Shown here: piece after piece, positions 1 through 6,960 of the stretch
Numbering within the stretch: position 1 is the stretch's first letter
How the letters are laid out: every line of letters starts with the position of its first letter
Assembly (NCBI GenBank): GCA_947503895.1
Contig: CANNFT010000005.1
Coordinates: 186,001-250,000 of the forward strand
Source of the DNA: an uncultured Saccharospirillaceae bacterium
GTDB lineage: Bacteria > Pseudomonadota > Gammaproteobacteria > Pseudomonadales > Oceanobacteraceae
Length of the DNA stretch: 64,000 bases
Reading direction: 5' to 3'
Notes under the pieces: generated by a model
What the model was told of the DNA's origin: nothing
Database searches by the model: none
The model's input: only the letters and a program-made list of their open reading frames with translations
Program-made: the position numbers and the translations under genes

Positions 1-276
1 ACATACAAGAAAATAGAGAGCTTGCACAGTGACTTGTTTGACTTCGGTACGTGTCGTGGGAGCTTTGATCGATTACAGTATGAGGGGCACTACATCTATA
101 TACCATTGAAAGATGTTGCGCATGCTCCGAATAAAAATGCTTGCAAAGATCACGTCATGATCATTAGTGGTCGCCAGGGTCATTTCCAATTATTGTTTAA
201 TGATAGCAGTCAATTTGTTAACAAGAATGGATTATTAAGTTCAGGTTATAGAATGATAAAAGCAGCTGACCATTAA
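1..276 (+). CDS. C-terminal part of an unknown protein (5' end outside window)
   Basis: The reading frame is open from base 1 to a TAA at 274-276, so this is the 3' end of a gene that begins upstream. A TTG at 22 could start an 84-aa protein, but I see no ribosome binding site before it, and the open frame upstream favours a truncated gene. The visible 91 residues contain two cysteines and many aromatic residues (for example HYIYIPLKD), with no membrane segment. I do not recognise the family. Composition is AT-rich like the following gene. Confidence 0.5.
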   Translation, partial: TYKKIESLHSDLFDFGTCRGSFDRLQYEGHYIYIPLKDVAHAPNKNACKDHVMIISGRQGHFQLLFNDSSQFVNKNGLLSSGYRMIKAADH

Positions 277-504
277 TGAGTTTTTCTGCTTCAATATATT
301 TTTGAATCTGGAATCTATAAATTTTAAGTCACTCTGACTTCCTATATGGTAATCCATAGTAGCTCTCTATCTTATCTGTTACAGCCATTTAACTAGAGAG
401 CCTTGTACTGAATATCCAGCAGATTAAAATTCAATCTATTCTAGTTATTGAGTGTTAATTTTTCTCTTTGTTGATTGTTTGCTGCGCAATGGTGGCAGTT
501 TTAA

Positions 505-532
505 TTGATTTACTATCTCCTATTACTATAAT
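505..532 (+). promoter_or_regulatory. sigma-70-type promoter of the secreted-protein gene
   Basis: TTGATT (505-510) and a perfect TATAAT (527-532) are separated by 16 bp. They lie 35 bp upstream of the TTG start at 568, so transcription would begin around 539-540 with a short leader. Confidence 0.55.
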
Positions 533-567
533 CGCTGGCGCAATATATCAAAATCAGGAAAAATGTT

Positions 568-1545
568 TTGCAAATTATAAAAAAAGCTTTAATAGCTGGC
601 ATTCTCAGTTCTACAATTTCTGTTGGCGCTACTGCCAGTGAGTGTTCAGCCCTTCTTCAAGACGGAATATTTGATCATTATTCATTTAGTGCACATGAAA
701 GTACTCAAGCAGAGGTACATAATGCACTGTGTGACTTCAGTAAGGAAATTGTTGACACGTCTAAAGATGGGTCTAGCGGTAGTAATTTTGGCATAACAAT
801 TGGTGACAAAAAATTATCTCTTGGATCTAGTAGTAAAAGTGCTAAAGATTTTAAAAGTGTTTACGAAAGGCAAATCTGTACTTCAGAAAATAGAGAGTTG
901 AACTATGAAAGTGAAGATGTATTACAGACTAGTATAGTTAATAAGGAAGTTGTTGATGCATTTGTAGATTGTAAAAAATTAGAAGAAAACGGAATTATTG
1001 TTGATGTTACAAAAAATAAATTTAATGAATCGATCGTGACAATTGATATTACTTTCATTGGAGATCCGGATGGTGAAACAATAGAAGGATATCAGATAAT
1101 ACCGGCATCTGCTGCGACCTGTAATGACACAAACTTTAAGCCAGGTCCACTGGCAGTTGACACATACTACTTGAATTGTCAACGAAATGAAGGGTTTACG
1201 TCTGGCTACGCTATTAGAATACATACGTCAGAAGGAAACTACACACATAATCAGCCAGCAACTCCAGGCACCCCAATGTTAAGTGTTCTAGAATCTGAAG
1301 TGGCGTCCTTAAGAGGCGAAGTAGGTGAGTGGCCTGACGGACAGTACTGTATTTTTCGAGCTGGTGGCTCATGCCCCACTGGATTTACCTCAAACGAAGG
1401 ATATTTGCGTGCTATAAAGCAATACAGTGCATCTGGTGGATATATTAAATCAGCAACATTTGGAGATAGTGCCGTAAAGTGTCATGGTGGATGTGGTCAA
1501 TATGGAGCCTACGGAGATCTAATTTTAAAAGTGTGCTGTAAGTAG
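568..1545 (+). CDS. secreted Cys-rich protein with apextrin-like C-terminal module
   Basis: The start is TTG at 568: AGGAA at 556-560 is well placed for it, whereas the ATG at 563 runs into a stop after five codons. Residues 1-24 form a signal peptide (KK, hydrophobic stretch, GATAS), so the 325-aa product is exported. The middle has no family I recognise. Around residues 235-250 is a short leucine heptad stretch (LESEVASLRGEV), then a Cys-rich tip beginning EWPDGQYCIFRAGGSCPTGF and ending in CCK. The W-P-x-G-x-Y-C ... G-G-x-C-P-x-G-F pattern plus terminal Cys-Cys resembles the C-terminal region of metazoan apextrins; that resemblance is from memory and is inference. The gene is AT-rich compared with its neighbours, stands alone, and ends before a strong terminator. 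Confidence 0.7.
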   Translation: MQIIKKALIAGILSSTISVGATASECSALLQDGIFDHYSFSAHESTQAEVHNALCDFSKEIVDTSKDGSSGSNFGITIGDKKLSLGSSSKSAKDFKSVYERQICTSENRELNYESEDVLQTSIVNKEVVDAFVDCKKLEENGIIVDVTKNKFNESIVTIDITFIGDPDGETIEGYQIIPASAATCNDTNFKPGPLAVDTYYLNCQRNEGFTSGYAIRIHTSEGNYTHNQPATPGTPMLSVLESEVASLRGEVGEWPDGQYCIFRAGGSCPTGFTSNEGYLRAIKQYSASGGYIKSATFGDSAVKCHGGCGQYGAYGDLILKVCCK

Positions 1546-1639
1546 ATTTTATCTAAACTGAATTTGAAGCCAATCACTTACACCTGTATATGGTTTGTTT
1601 AACTTTCCTTTCGAGTGAACCATGTAGTATTTTTAGAAA

Positions 1640-1690
1640 AGTATATTACCCCCTTTTTTATTAAAAGGGGGTAATATACTTAGATTTTTT
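1640..1690 (+). terminator. strong intrinsic terminator with 18-bp perfect stem
   Basis: A perfect 18-bp inverted repeat (1640-1657 against 1663-1680, 5-nt loop) is followed by a T-rich run. It sits between the convergent secreted-protein gene and the ketopantoate-reductase-like gene and may work in both directions. Confidence 0.85.
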
Positions 1691-1740
1691 TACCAGTGAG
1701 CGTACTTCTAACAGACACTAGAATTTAAATCGCTTGTTTT

Positions 1741-2772
1741 TCAAATCACACCGCGTATTTCACTGGCATCCATAGACGGGCTACCAGCTTGAGCGACCTC
1801 GGCTTGTTTGACCAACATCATCACGCGTTCGTTCATGGGCGTTGGGATGCCCAGCTCTTTGCCCAGCCGAACAATTTCCCCAGTAATGAAGTCTACTTCG
1901 ACTGTGCGACCTTGCTCCAGATCTTCCCACATGGAAGAACGAGCTTGAGGGTCAATGGTGAGCATTTGTTTGGCGATGAGTTTAAATAAAATATTGGGCA
2001 ACCCTAAGATTGTTGGAATCCAATTGAGCGGCACCGCCGCTACTTTACCAATAGAAATATTGGCAGCGGATAGCACGGCTAAGCCTTCCATTAAACACAT
2101 TTTGTATATGGAACGATAAGCCTTATCTTCAAGCTCAGCTTTGAGCGGTATGCCCGCTAATGCATTGATCGGATTATTTAAGTTTAACAATAACTTCCCC
2201 CACAAAATACTGTGCATATCTTGGTGGAGTTCAAATGAAAGCTGCGCTTCCTCTGCTAAAGTGAGCAATGACTCTGACTCTTGAGCCGTCTGACACATTA
2301 ATGCGCCTTCTGTTCCACAATGAAAGTGTCCTTGCCCTTGGTGCACCACATTGTACGGCACCATGACGGGTAGAACCGTGTGGTAAGGCAAAACGTCTCG
2401 AAGGGTATCCACATTGCGGACACCATTTTGAAAACTGAAAATGGTCGCGTGTGCGTTACCACTCTTGAGTATGGTCTCTGCCATCTCGTGGGTGTCTTTG
2501 CTTTTTACGCACACTAAAATCATGTCCGCATCTTTTAAACAGCTTTCCTCTTGTGTGACTACAAACTGTGTCGGTGCTAACTGTTTTTCTTTTCCTGACC
2601 AGTCGGTGAGTGTGAGTCCATGGGTTTGAAGCTCGTTGTAGATGCGTGGTCGTGCAAGGAAGTGCACATCAGCAAGACGACTCGTTAACATCCCTCCCAC
2701 ATAACAACCGATGGAGCCGGAGCCGGCGATGACGATTTTCTTTTGATGCTGCGAATCGGTTGACGCTGCCAT
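1741..2772 (-). CDS. ketopantoate reductase family (PanE/ApbA) NAD(P)H-dependent oxidoreductase
   Basis: The 343-aa protein opens with a Rossmann dinucleotide-binding motif, IVIAGSGSIGCYVGG, after about ten residues, as in 2-dehydropantoate 2-reductases. The family's central substrate region is visible (SFQNGVRNVD; WGKLLLNLNNPINAL, with the Lys and Asn used for catalysis and substrate binding in PanE) and the C-terminal helical domain is present. It is longer than E. coli PanE (303 aa), and gammaproteobacteria often carry several family members, so true pantoate synthesis is not assured. The start is supported by AAGGA about 8 nt upstream. It stands alone. Confidence 0.8.
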   Translation of the reverse strand: MAASTDSQHQKKIVIAGSGSIGCYVGGMLTSRLADVHFLARPRIYNELQTHGLTLTDWSGKEKQLAPTQFVVTQEESCLKDADMILVCVKSKDTHEMAETILKSGNAHATIFSFQNGVRNVDTLRDVLPYHTVLPVMVPYNVVHQGQGHFHCGTEGALMCQTAQESESLLTLAEEAQLSFELHQDMHSILWGKLLLNLNNPINALAGIPLKAELEDKAYRSIYKMCLMEGLAVLSAANISIGKVAAVPLNWIPTILGLPNILFKLIAKQMLTIDPQARSSMWEDLEQGRTVEVDFITGEIVRLGKELGIPTPMNERVMMLVKQAEVAQAGSPSMDASEIRGVI

Positions 2773-3157
2773 GGTGGATTCCTTCAGACGCCTGCATGTA
2801 TGAGTGTATATCGAATGAGTTTAGCGCAACTGGATACCGTTCGCTGCCTAATTTGTGCAACCATCGAACGGTATGAAAATGATATTTAACGACATGCTCA
2901 TTGAAGCATCGAAGTTAACTTCCTCAAAAGTGTAAATGTTGGTAGTGCCCGTTATAGGGTTAAACTTTTTGCCATTCAATATTTCTATTGAGAGATGCGA
3001 AAGAGATCTGCTTTTTGAGAAAATCTCGCCATTTCTAAACAGAGTAGTGTAAGATTTGCCGCCTAATAATAGACCTAGATTTACCCATTATGAGAAAGCT
3101 AGGCTAGGTTTTGCATGAATTCTGTACAACTTAGTACGGAGCATAGGGGAAAAAAAT

Positions 3158-3934
3158 ATGACTACAGGCAGTAGCGCATCGAATTCGTTTGGGACGATTT
3201 TAGAATCCAATAAAGTGACGATGCAAGAAATCGAAAACTTTAAAAACGAAAACATCACGACACTTAAACGCAACCTATCATTTGTTGCGTTAACCTTCCT
3301 TGCACTGATTCTCTTTGGCTTTTTTGCTTTACAAATTATAACGGGGGCCGTGGCGTTAGTCGTAACGCTCGTTTCAGCAGTGGGGGGCTTCTACGGATAC
3401 AAGTATATCCAAGCGATGGACCCGGCTATTCGCCAAAAAATCAAAAACAAAGCACTGAAAACCATGGTGGATGAGGCACGTAAAAATGCGGTTCAGCAAT
3501 TGGATAATCAGATACTGCTTAACACACAAAAGTTAGAAGATGCTCGTCAATCGCGTAACAAAATGGGTGCATTGATCGAGCAAATGAAAAATAGCCTTTA
3601 TAAATCAGAAGCAACAAGCCCTAACTATCAACGTAAGCAAGATATGCTGGAGCGTGTGAAAGCGGCTTACGAACAGGTGGAGACTTCATTAGAAAAAGCA
3701 GCGAAAGCAAACCGCCAATTTGAAAAGAAGGTGGGTGAATATAAAGAAATGAAAGAGTTTACTGACTTAGCACAAGGTGCAATGGACATTTTCGAAGGCA
3801 GCTCAGGAATGAATATTGAAGAAATGCTTTCGCTAGAGGCGTTTAAGTCCATCGAGTTAGATTTCACCACGTCTCTTGTTACCATTGAGAACAGCGCTAA
3901 AGACTTGGCCTTAACCAATAGCTTGGACGATTAA
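3158..3934 (+). CDS. membrane protein with long coiled coil, first gene of a three-gene cassette
   Basis: I do not recognise a family. The 258-aa protein has a 45-residue polar N-terminus, two adjacent hydrophobic segments around residues 47-62 and 64-85, and then about 150 residues rich in Lys, Glu and Gln with heptad character, which predict a coiled coil in the cytoplasm or periplasm. It is followed 19 bp later by a 52-aa membrane protein and then by a TAXI-like binding protein, all on one strand and ending at a terminator. This suggests an envelope complex; the function is unknown. Confidence 0.75.
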   Translation: MTTGSSASNSFGTILESNKVTMQEIENFKNENITTLKRNLSFVALTFLALILFGFFALQIITGAVALVVTLVSAVGGFYGYKYIQAMDPAIRQKIKNKALKTMVDEARKNAVQQLDNQILLNTQKLEDARQSRNKMGALIEQMKNSLYKSEATSPNYQRKQDMLERVKAAYEQVETSLEKAAKANRQFEKKVGEYKEMKEFTDLAQGAMDIFEGSSGMNIEEMLSLEAFKSIELDFTTSLVTIENSAKDLALTNSLDD

Positions 3935-3953
3935 TAGAAGGAGAAATGGTCTC

Positions 3954-4112
3954 ATGTCAAATAAAACGGAAGTCAGTAAAACGACAAAAGTACAAAAAAT
4001 AATCTTTATTGTATTGGTGAGTATGACCGTATTGATGGGTGCTTTTAGCGCTTTAGTGGGTGATGGTTCTGGCTCAGATGACTATCACGCGAGCCAAGAT
4101 AGCCCATTTTAA
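3954..4112 (+). CDS. 52-aa single-span membrane protein
   Basis: The small ORF starts at an ATG preceded by AAGGAG (3938-3943). Its product has a basic N-terminus (about 15 residues with several Lys), one hydrophobic span (IIFIVLVSMTVLMGAFSALV) and a short acidic, Ser-rich tail. The tight placement between its neighbours (19 bp after one stop, 16 bp before the next start) indicates a real gene in the cassette. No family is recognised. Confidence 0.65.
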   Translation: MSNKTEVSKTTKVQKIIFIVLVSMTVLMGAFSALVGDGSGSDDYHASQDSPF

Positions 4113-4128
4113 TTAAAGGAATATGAGT

Positions 4129-5058
4129 ATGAATATTAGATTTGCAATTATCCTTAGCATCTCCGTGATGTTATCTGCGATAGCTTCGGCTAAAGAAATC
4201 AAAATTGGTTCGGGCTCGGAAAAAGGTAACTACTTTTCCATGACACAAGATGTCGTGAGCTATTGTGGCGACGAGTTAGGGGAGGGTAACCAAGTTACTA
4301 ATTTAGAGAGTAACGGTTCAATTAGTAATTTGGTCGGAATGAATGCTAAAAAATACACAGCGGGTATCGTACAAGAAGATGTTTTGCAGTATTACAGCAA
4401 GCGCGACCCAGGTAAGTACAATCAAAATCGTTTTAAGGTCATCGCTGGCATGCACAGCGAGACAGCCCATTTGTTGATCCCTAAAGATTATTCCGCTGGT
4501 TCGTGGTCTTCTAAGTTTTCATCTATGCTGGGGGGCAAAGGTAACAAAATCAGTATTGAAATGCTTAAAGGGCAGAAACTTGGCGCTTGGGGTGGAAGCT
4601 TGGTCAGTGCTGAAGCGTTGTCTTATTTCTTTAACCTTAAGGTAAAGATTGTTGCAGTCGAACCAAGCAAGGCTGAAAAAGCAACCATACCGTTGCTGTT
4701 GATGGCGGGGCAGCCAGATACGAAAGTGCAGCAGTTACTCAATACCGGTCGCTTTATTTTGGTGCCGATTGATTACGAAAAACTGTCTCAGAGCGCACCT
4801 TTTTACCTGAAAATGGATGCGAACTATGAAATTGATGGCAAAGTTGTTTCGGTCAATACGTTTGGTATACGCGCACTAATGGTAGGCAAGGCCTTTAGGA
4901 AAGAGTCGCGTAATGCACCACTGAAGTCGCTCGCGAAATGCATTGAAGACAGTCTGCTAGATTTAGCAGATGATGATGAAACAAACCCCAATTGGTTGTC
5001 TGTTTATGAGTTTTCTGAAGATGATATGATGACCGATTGGAAGTATTTTGAAATTTAA
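4129..5058 (+). CDS. TAXI/NMT1-like periplasmic solute-binding protein
   Basis: Residues 1-22 form a signal peptide ending in ASAKE. The mature start KEIKIGSGSEKGNYFSMTQD is the usual opening of TAXI-type TRAP substrate-binding proteins (IGTG...GxYY), followed by a type II periplasmic-binding fold of about 290 residues. An ATG at 4123 is possible, but the AAAGGA at 4115-4120 fits the ATG at 4129 (8-nt spacing). No TRAP membrane subunits lie nearby. The partners are instead a coiled-coil membrane protein and a 52-aa membrane protein, so a sensing or scaffold role is possible. A strong terminator follows. Confidence 0.65.
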   Translation: MNIRFAIILSISVMLSAIASAKEIKIGSGSEKGNYFSMTQDVVSYCGDELGEGNQVTNLESNGSISNLVGMNAKKYTAGIVQEDVLQYYSKRDPGKYNQNRFKVIAGMHSETAHLLIPKDYSAGSWSSKFSSMLGGKGNKISIEMLKGQKLGAWGGSLVSAEALSYFFNLKVKIVAVEPSKAEKATIPLLLMAGQPDTKVQQLLNTGRFILVPIDYEKLSQSAPFYLKMDANYEIDGKVVSVNTFGIRALMVGKAFRKESRNAPLKSLAKCIEDSLLDLADDDETNPNWLSVYEFSEDDMMTDWKYFEI

Positions 5059-5099
5059 GATGTGACATTTTCCAGTCACCCGAGTGTGACTAGCCCGTA

Positions 5100-5137
5100 A
5101 AAAAAGCCTTTGATGCGTGCATCAAAGGCTTTTTTTA
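5100..5137 (+). terminator. intrinsic terminator, convergent
   Basis: The inverted repeat AAAAAGCCTTTGATGC / GCATCAAAGGCTTTTTT has a 2-nt loop and a T run. A-tracts on both sides suggest it also serves the cytochrome operon arriving from the other strand. Confidence 0.85.
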
Positions 5138-5164
5138 TGTTAACGATGGTGATAGTGGTTCCGT

Positions 5165-6427
5165 CTAGTGAGCCGGCAACGCGTCAAACCCTTCACGCAC
5201 TTGCTGAACATCTTTCACACTGACTTTTTTCGTTTGTTCAGTGAAAGTGCTGCGTAAATATTCGGTCAGTGTTCTGATCTCTTCTGTGGTTAATGTTTTT
5301 TCATATCCCGGCATTTTATAAAAACCAGATGCGATGCTGTAATGTTGGCTTGGAACGCCTTTCAGTAAGACGGCAATGGCGTTATACGGGCTTGCGCGAT
5401 CAAGTGTTGCATTGCCCATCATAGCGGGTGAAACATTGGGTTTACCTTCCCCATCCTGTCCGTGACAGCCTGCGCAGTATCCCATATACAGTTTATAGCC
5501 GGGGTGCTGTTTATCGTGGCCTTTGAAGGTGAGTGGTTTTTCGGTAATGTCAGCGTCATTATCGAGCAAATAGGTGCTGACAGATCGCATATCTTCTTCT
5601 GTTAAATAGCTAAAGCTGTGATAAACCACCGGATACATGCCGGCGAATACGGTGCCTTTACGGGAATAGCCCGTGCGGAATAATGTGGCTAAATCGTCAT
5701 GCGTCCAGTTCTGACGATTTAATTCTTCGGGCGTGATATTAGAGGCTTCGTAACCTTCGATCACGGCACCTTGGAAATATTGTTGTGGGTTCATAGCAAA
5801 CGTGTTGGTACGCGGTGTATGGCACTCGCCACAGTGTCCCAATGCGTCAACAATGTATTTGCCACGGTTCCAAGCGTCAGACTTATTTGATTGGCTTTGG
5901 AATTGCCCATCTTCATGGGATATTGCGTTCCAAGCTTTTAACCCAAAACGAATATTGAAAGGAAAGCTGACGTCATTCGGTTTGTTTTTCTGCTTGATGG
6001 GCGTCGTATTCATAAAATATTCATATAAAGCCTTCGTGTCTTCGTCTGTCAGTAAGTGATAAGACGTATACGGCATAGCGGGGTACAAATTACCTTTCGG
6101 GCTTTTACCTAAGTGCATCGCATCATAAAAATCTTCATAAGAATAATGACCAATGCCGGTTTCTTTATCGGAGGTGATATTGGTCGAATACAACACCCCA
6201 AAAGGGGTCGCAAACGGCAGTCCGCCGGTAAACTTACGTCCGTTTGGTGCACTATGACAAGCCACGCAATCACCTAAGTGCGCCAAGTATTCTCCGCGAT
6301 TTTTTATGTCCTGTTCAGCTGCCCATAGACTGCCCATTGGTAGTAAGGAGAGCACGAGAGCGAGCAGTTTAGAGTGGTATTTAGTAATTGCTCGTAAGCC
6401 GTGAAAATGGTCATTCGTCCGTATCAT
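5165..6427 (-). CDS. periplasmic triheme cytochrome c subunit of a molybdenum dehydrogenase
   Basis: The product has three c-type haem motifs: CVACH (residues 54-58), CGECH (199-203) and CAGCH (318-322). A signal sequence (LLALVLSLLPMGSLWA) precedes them. The three-domain layout matches the membrane-associated cytochrome subunits of alcohol and aldehyde dehydrogenases. It is the last gene of a three-gene operon: its ATG overlaps the stop of the [2Fe-2S] gene (ATGA), implying translational coupling. The likely role is to pass electrons from the molybdenum/iron-sulfur dimer to the respiratory chain. Confidence 0.88.
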   Translation of the reverse strand: MIRTNDHFHGLRAITKYHSKLLALVLSLLPMGSLWAAEQDIKNRGEYLAHLGDCVACHSAPNGRKFTGGLPFATPFGVLYSTNITSDKETGIGHYSYEDFYDAMHLGKSPKGNLYPAMPYTSYHLLTDEDTKALYEYFMNTTPIKQKNKPNDVSFPFNIRFGLKAWNAISHEDGQFQSQSNKSDAWNRGKYIVDALGHCGECHTPRTNTFAMNPQQYFQGAVIEGYEASNITPEELNRQNWTHDDLATLFRTGYSRKGTVFAGMYPVVYHSFSYLTEEDMRSVSTYLLDNDADITEKPLTFKGHDKQHPGYKLYMGYCAGCHGQDGEGKPNVSPAMMGNATLDRASPYNAIAVLLKGVPSQHYSIASGFYKMPGYEKTLTTEEIRTLTEYLRSTFTEQTKKVSVKDVQQVREGFDALPAH

Positions 6428-6960
6428 GAGTGGGTTAACCCCTCTGTTTTCAGAATCACGTCTTTCACCGCAGCGTAATATTTAACGTAGCCTGTGCACC
6501 GACAAACATGATCGCCCAGTGCATCTTCAATGACTTGTTCGACATCATTGACCGCAATGGGTTTTTTCTCTAACCGCTCGACCAGTGCGATGGCTTCATT
6601 GACAAAACCAGAGGTGCACCATCCGCACTGAAACGAAAAGTGTTCCAGAAATGCCGTTTGTATGGGATTTAACGCCGTAATTTCATTTTTATCATTTCGT
6701 TCTGCGTGGCCTTCCACTGTTCTGACTGCGTGCCCATTGAAGCGCTCCACGCCACTGATACAGGTGCGCACCACTTCACTGACGCCATTGGATTTATCCA
6801 CAATCACCGTGCAGGCATGACATACCCCTGCGCCGCAGCCGAATTTGGTGCCGGTTAAATTTAAGTACTCGTGTAAAAAATCAATCATCATTAAGCCATC
6901 CGGTACTTCTACCGGGCCCACTGGCTGATCGTTTATGGTCATCTTAATATTCTGGCTCAT
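6424..6960 (-). CDS. [2Fe-2S] subunit of xanthine dehydrogenase-family molybdenum enzyme
   Basis: The 178-aa protein carries both [2Fe-2S] clusters of the family: plant-type Cys42, Cys47, Cys50 and Cys67 in the N-terminal domain, and the helical-domain pair CGWC (112-115) with CRC (153-155). It resembles IorA/CoxS-type small subunits. No signal peptide is visible, so it is presumably exported bound to the Tat-carried large subunit. It overlaps both neighbours by 4 nt (ATGA), the mark of a tightly coupled operon. Confidence 0.92.
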   Translation of the reverse strand: MSQNIKMTINDQPVGPVEVPDGLMMIDFLHEYLNLTGTKFGCGAGVCHACTVIVDKSNGVSEVVRTCISGVERFNGHAVRTVEGHAERNDKNEITALNPIQTAFLEHFSFQCGWCTSGFVNEAIALVERLEKKPIAVNDVEQVIEDALGDHVCRCTGYVKYYAAVKDVILKTEGLTHS

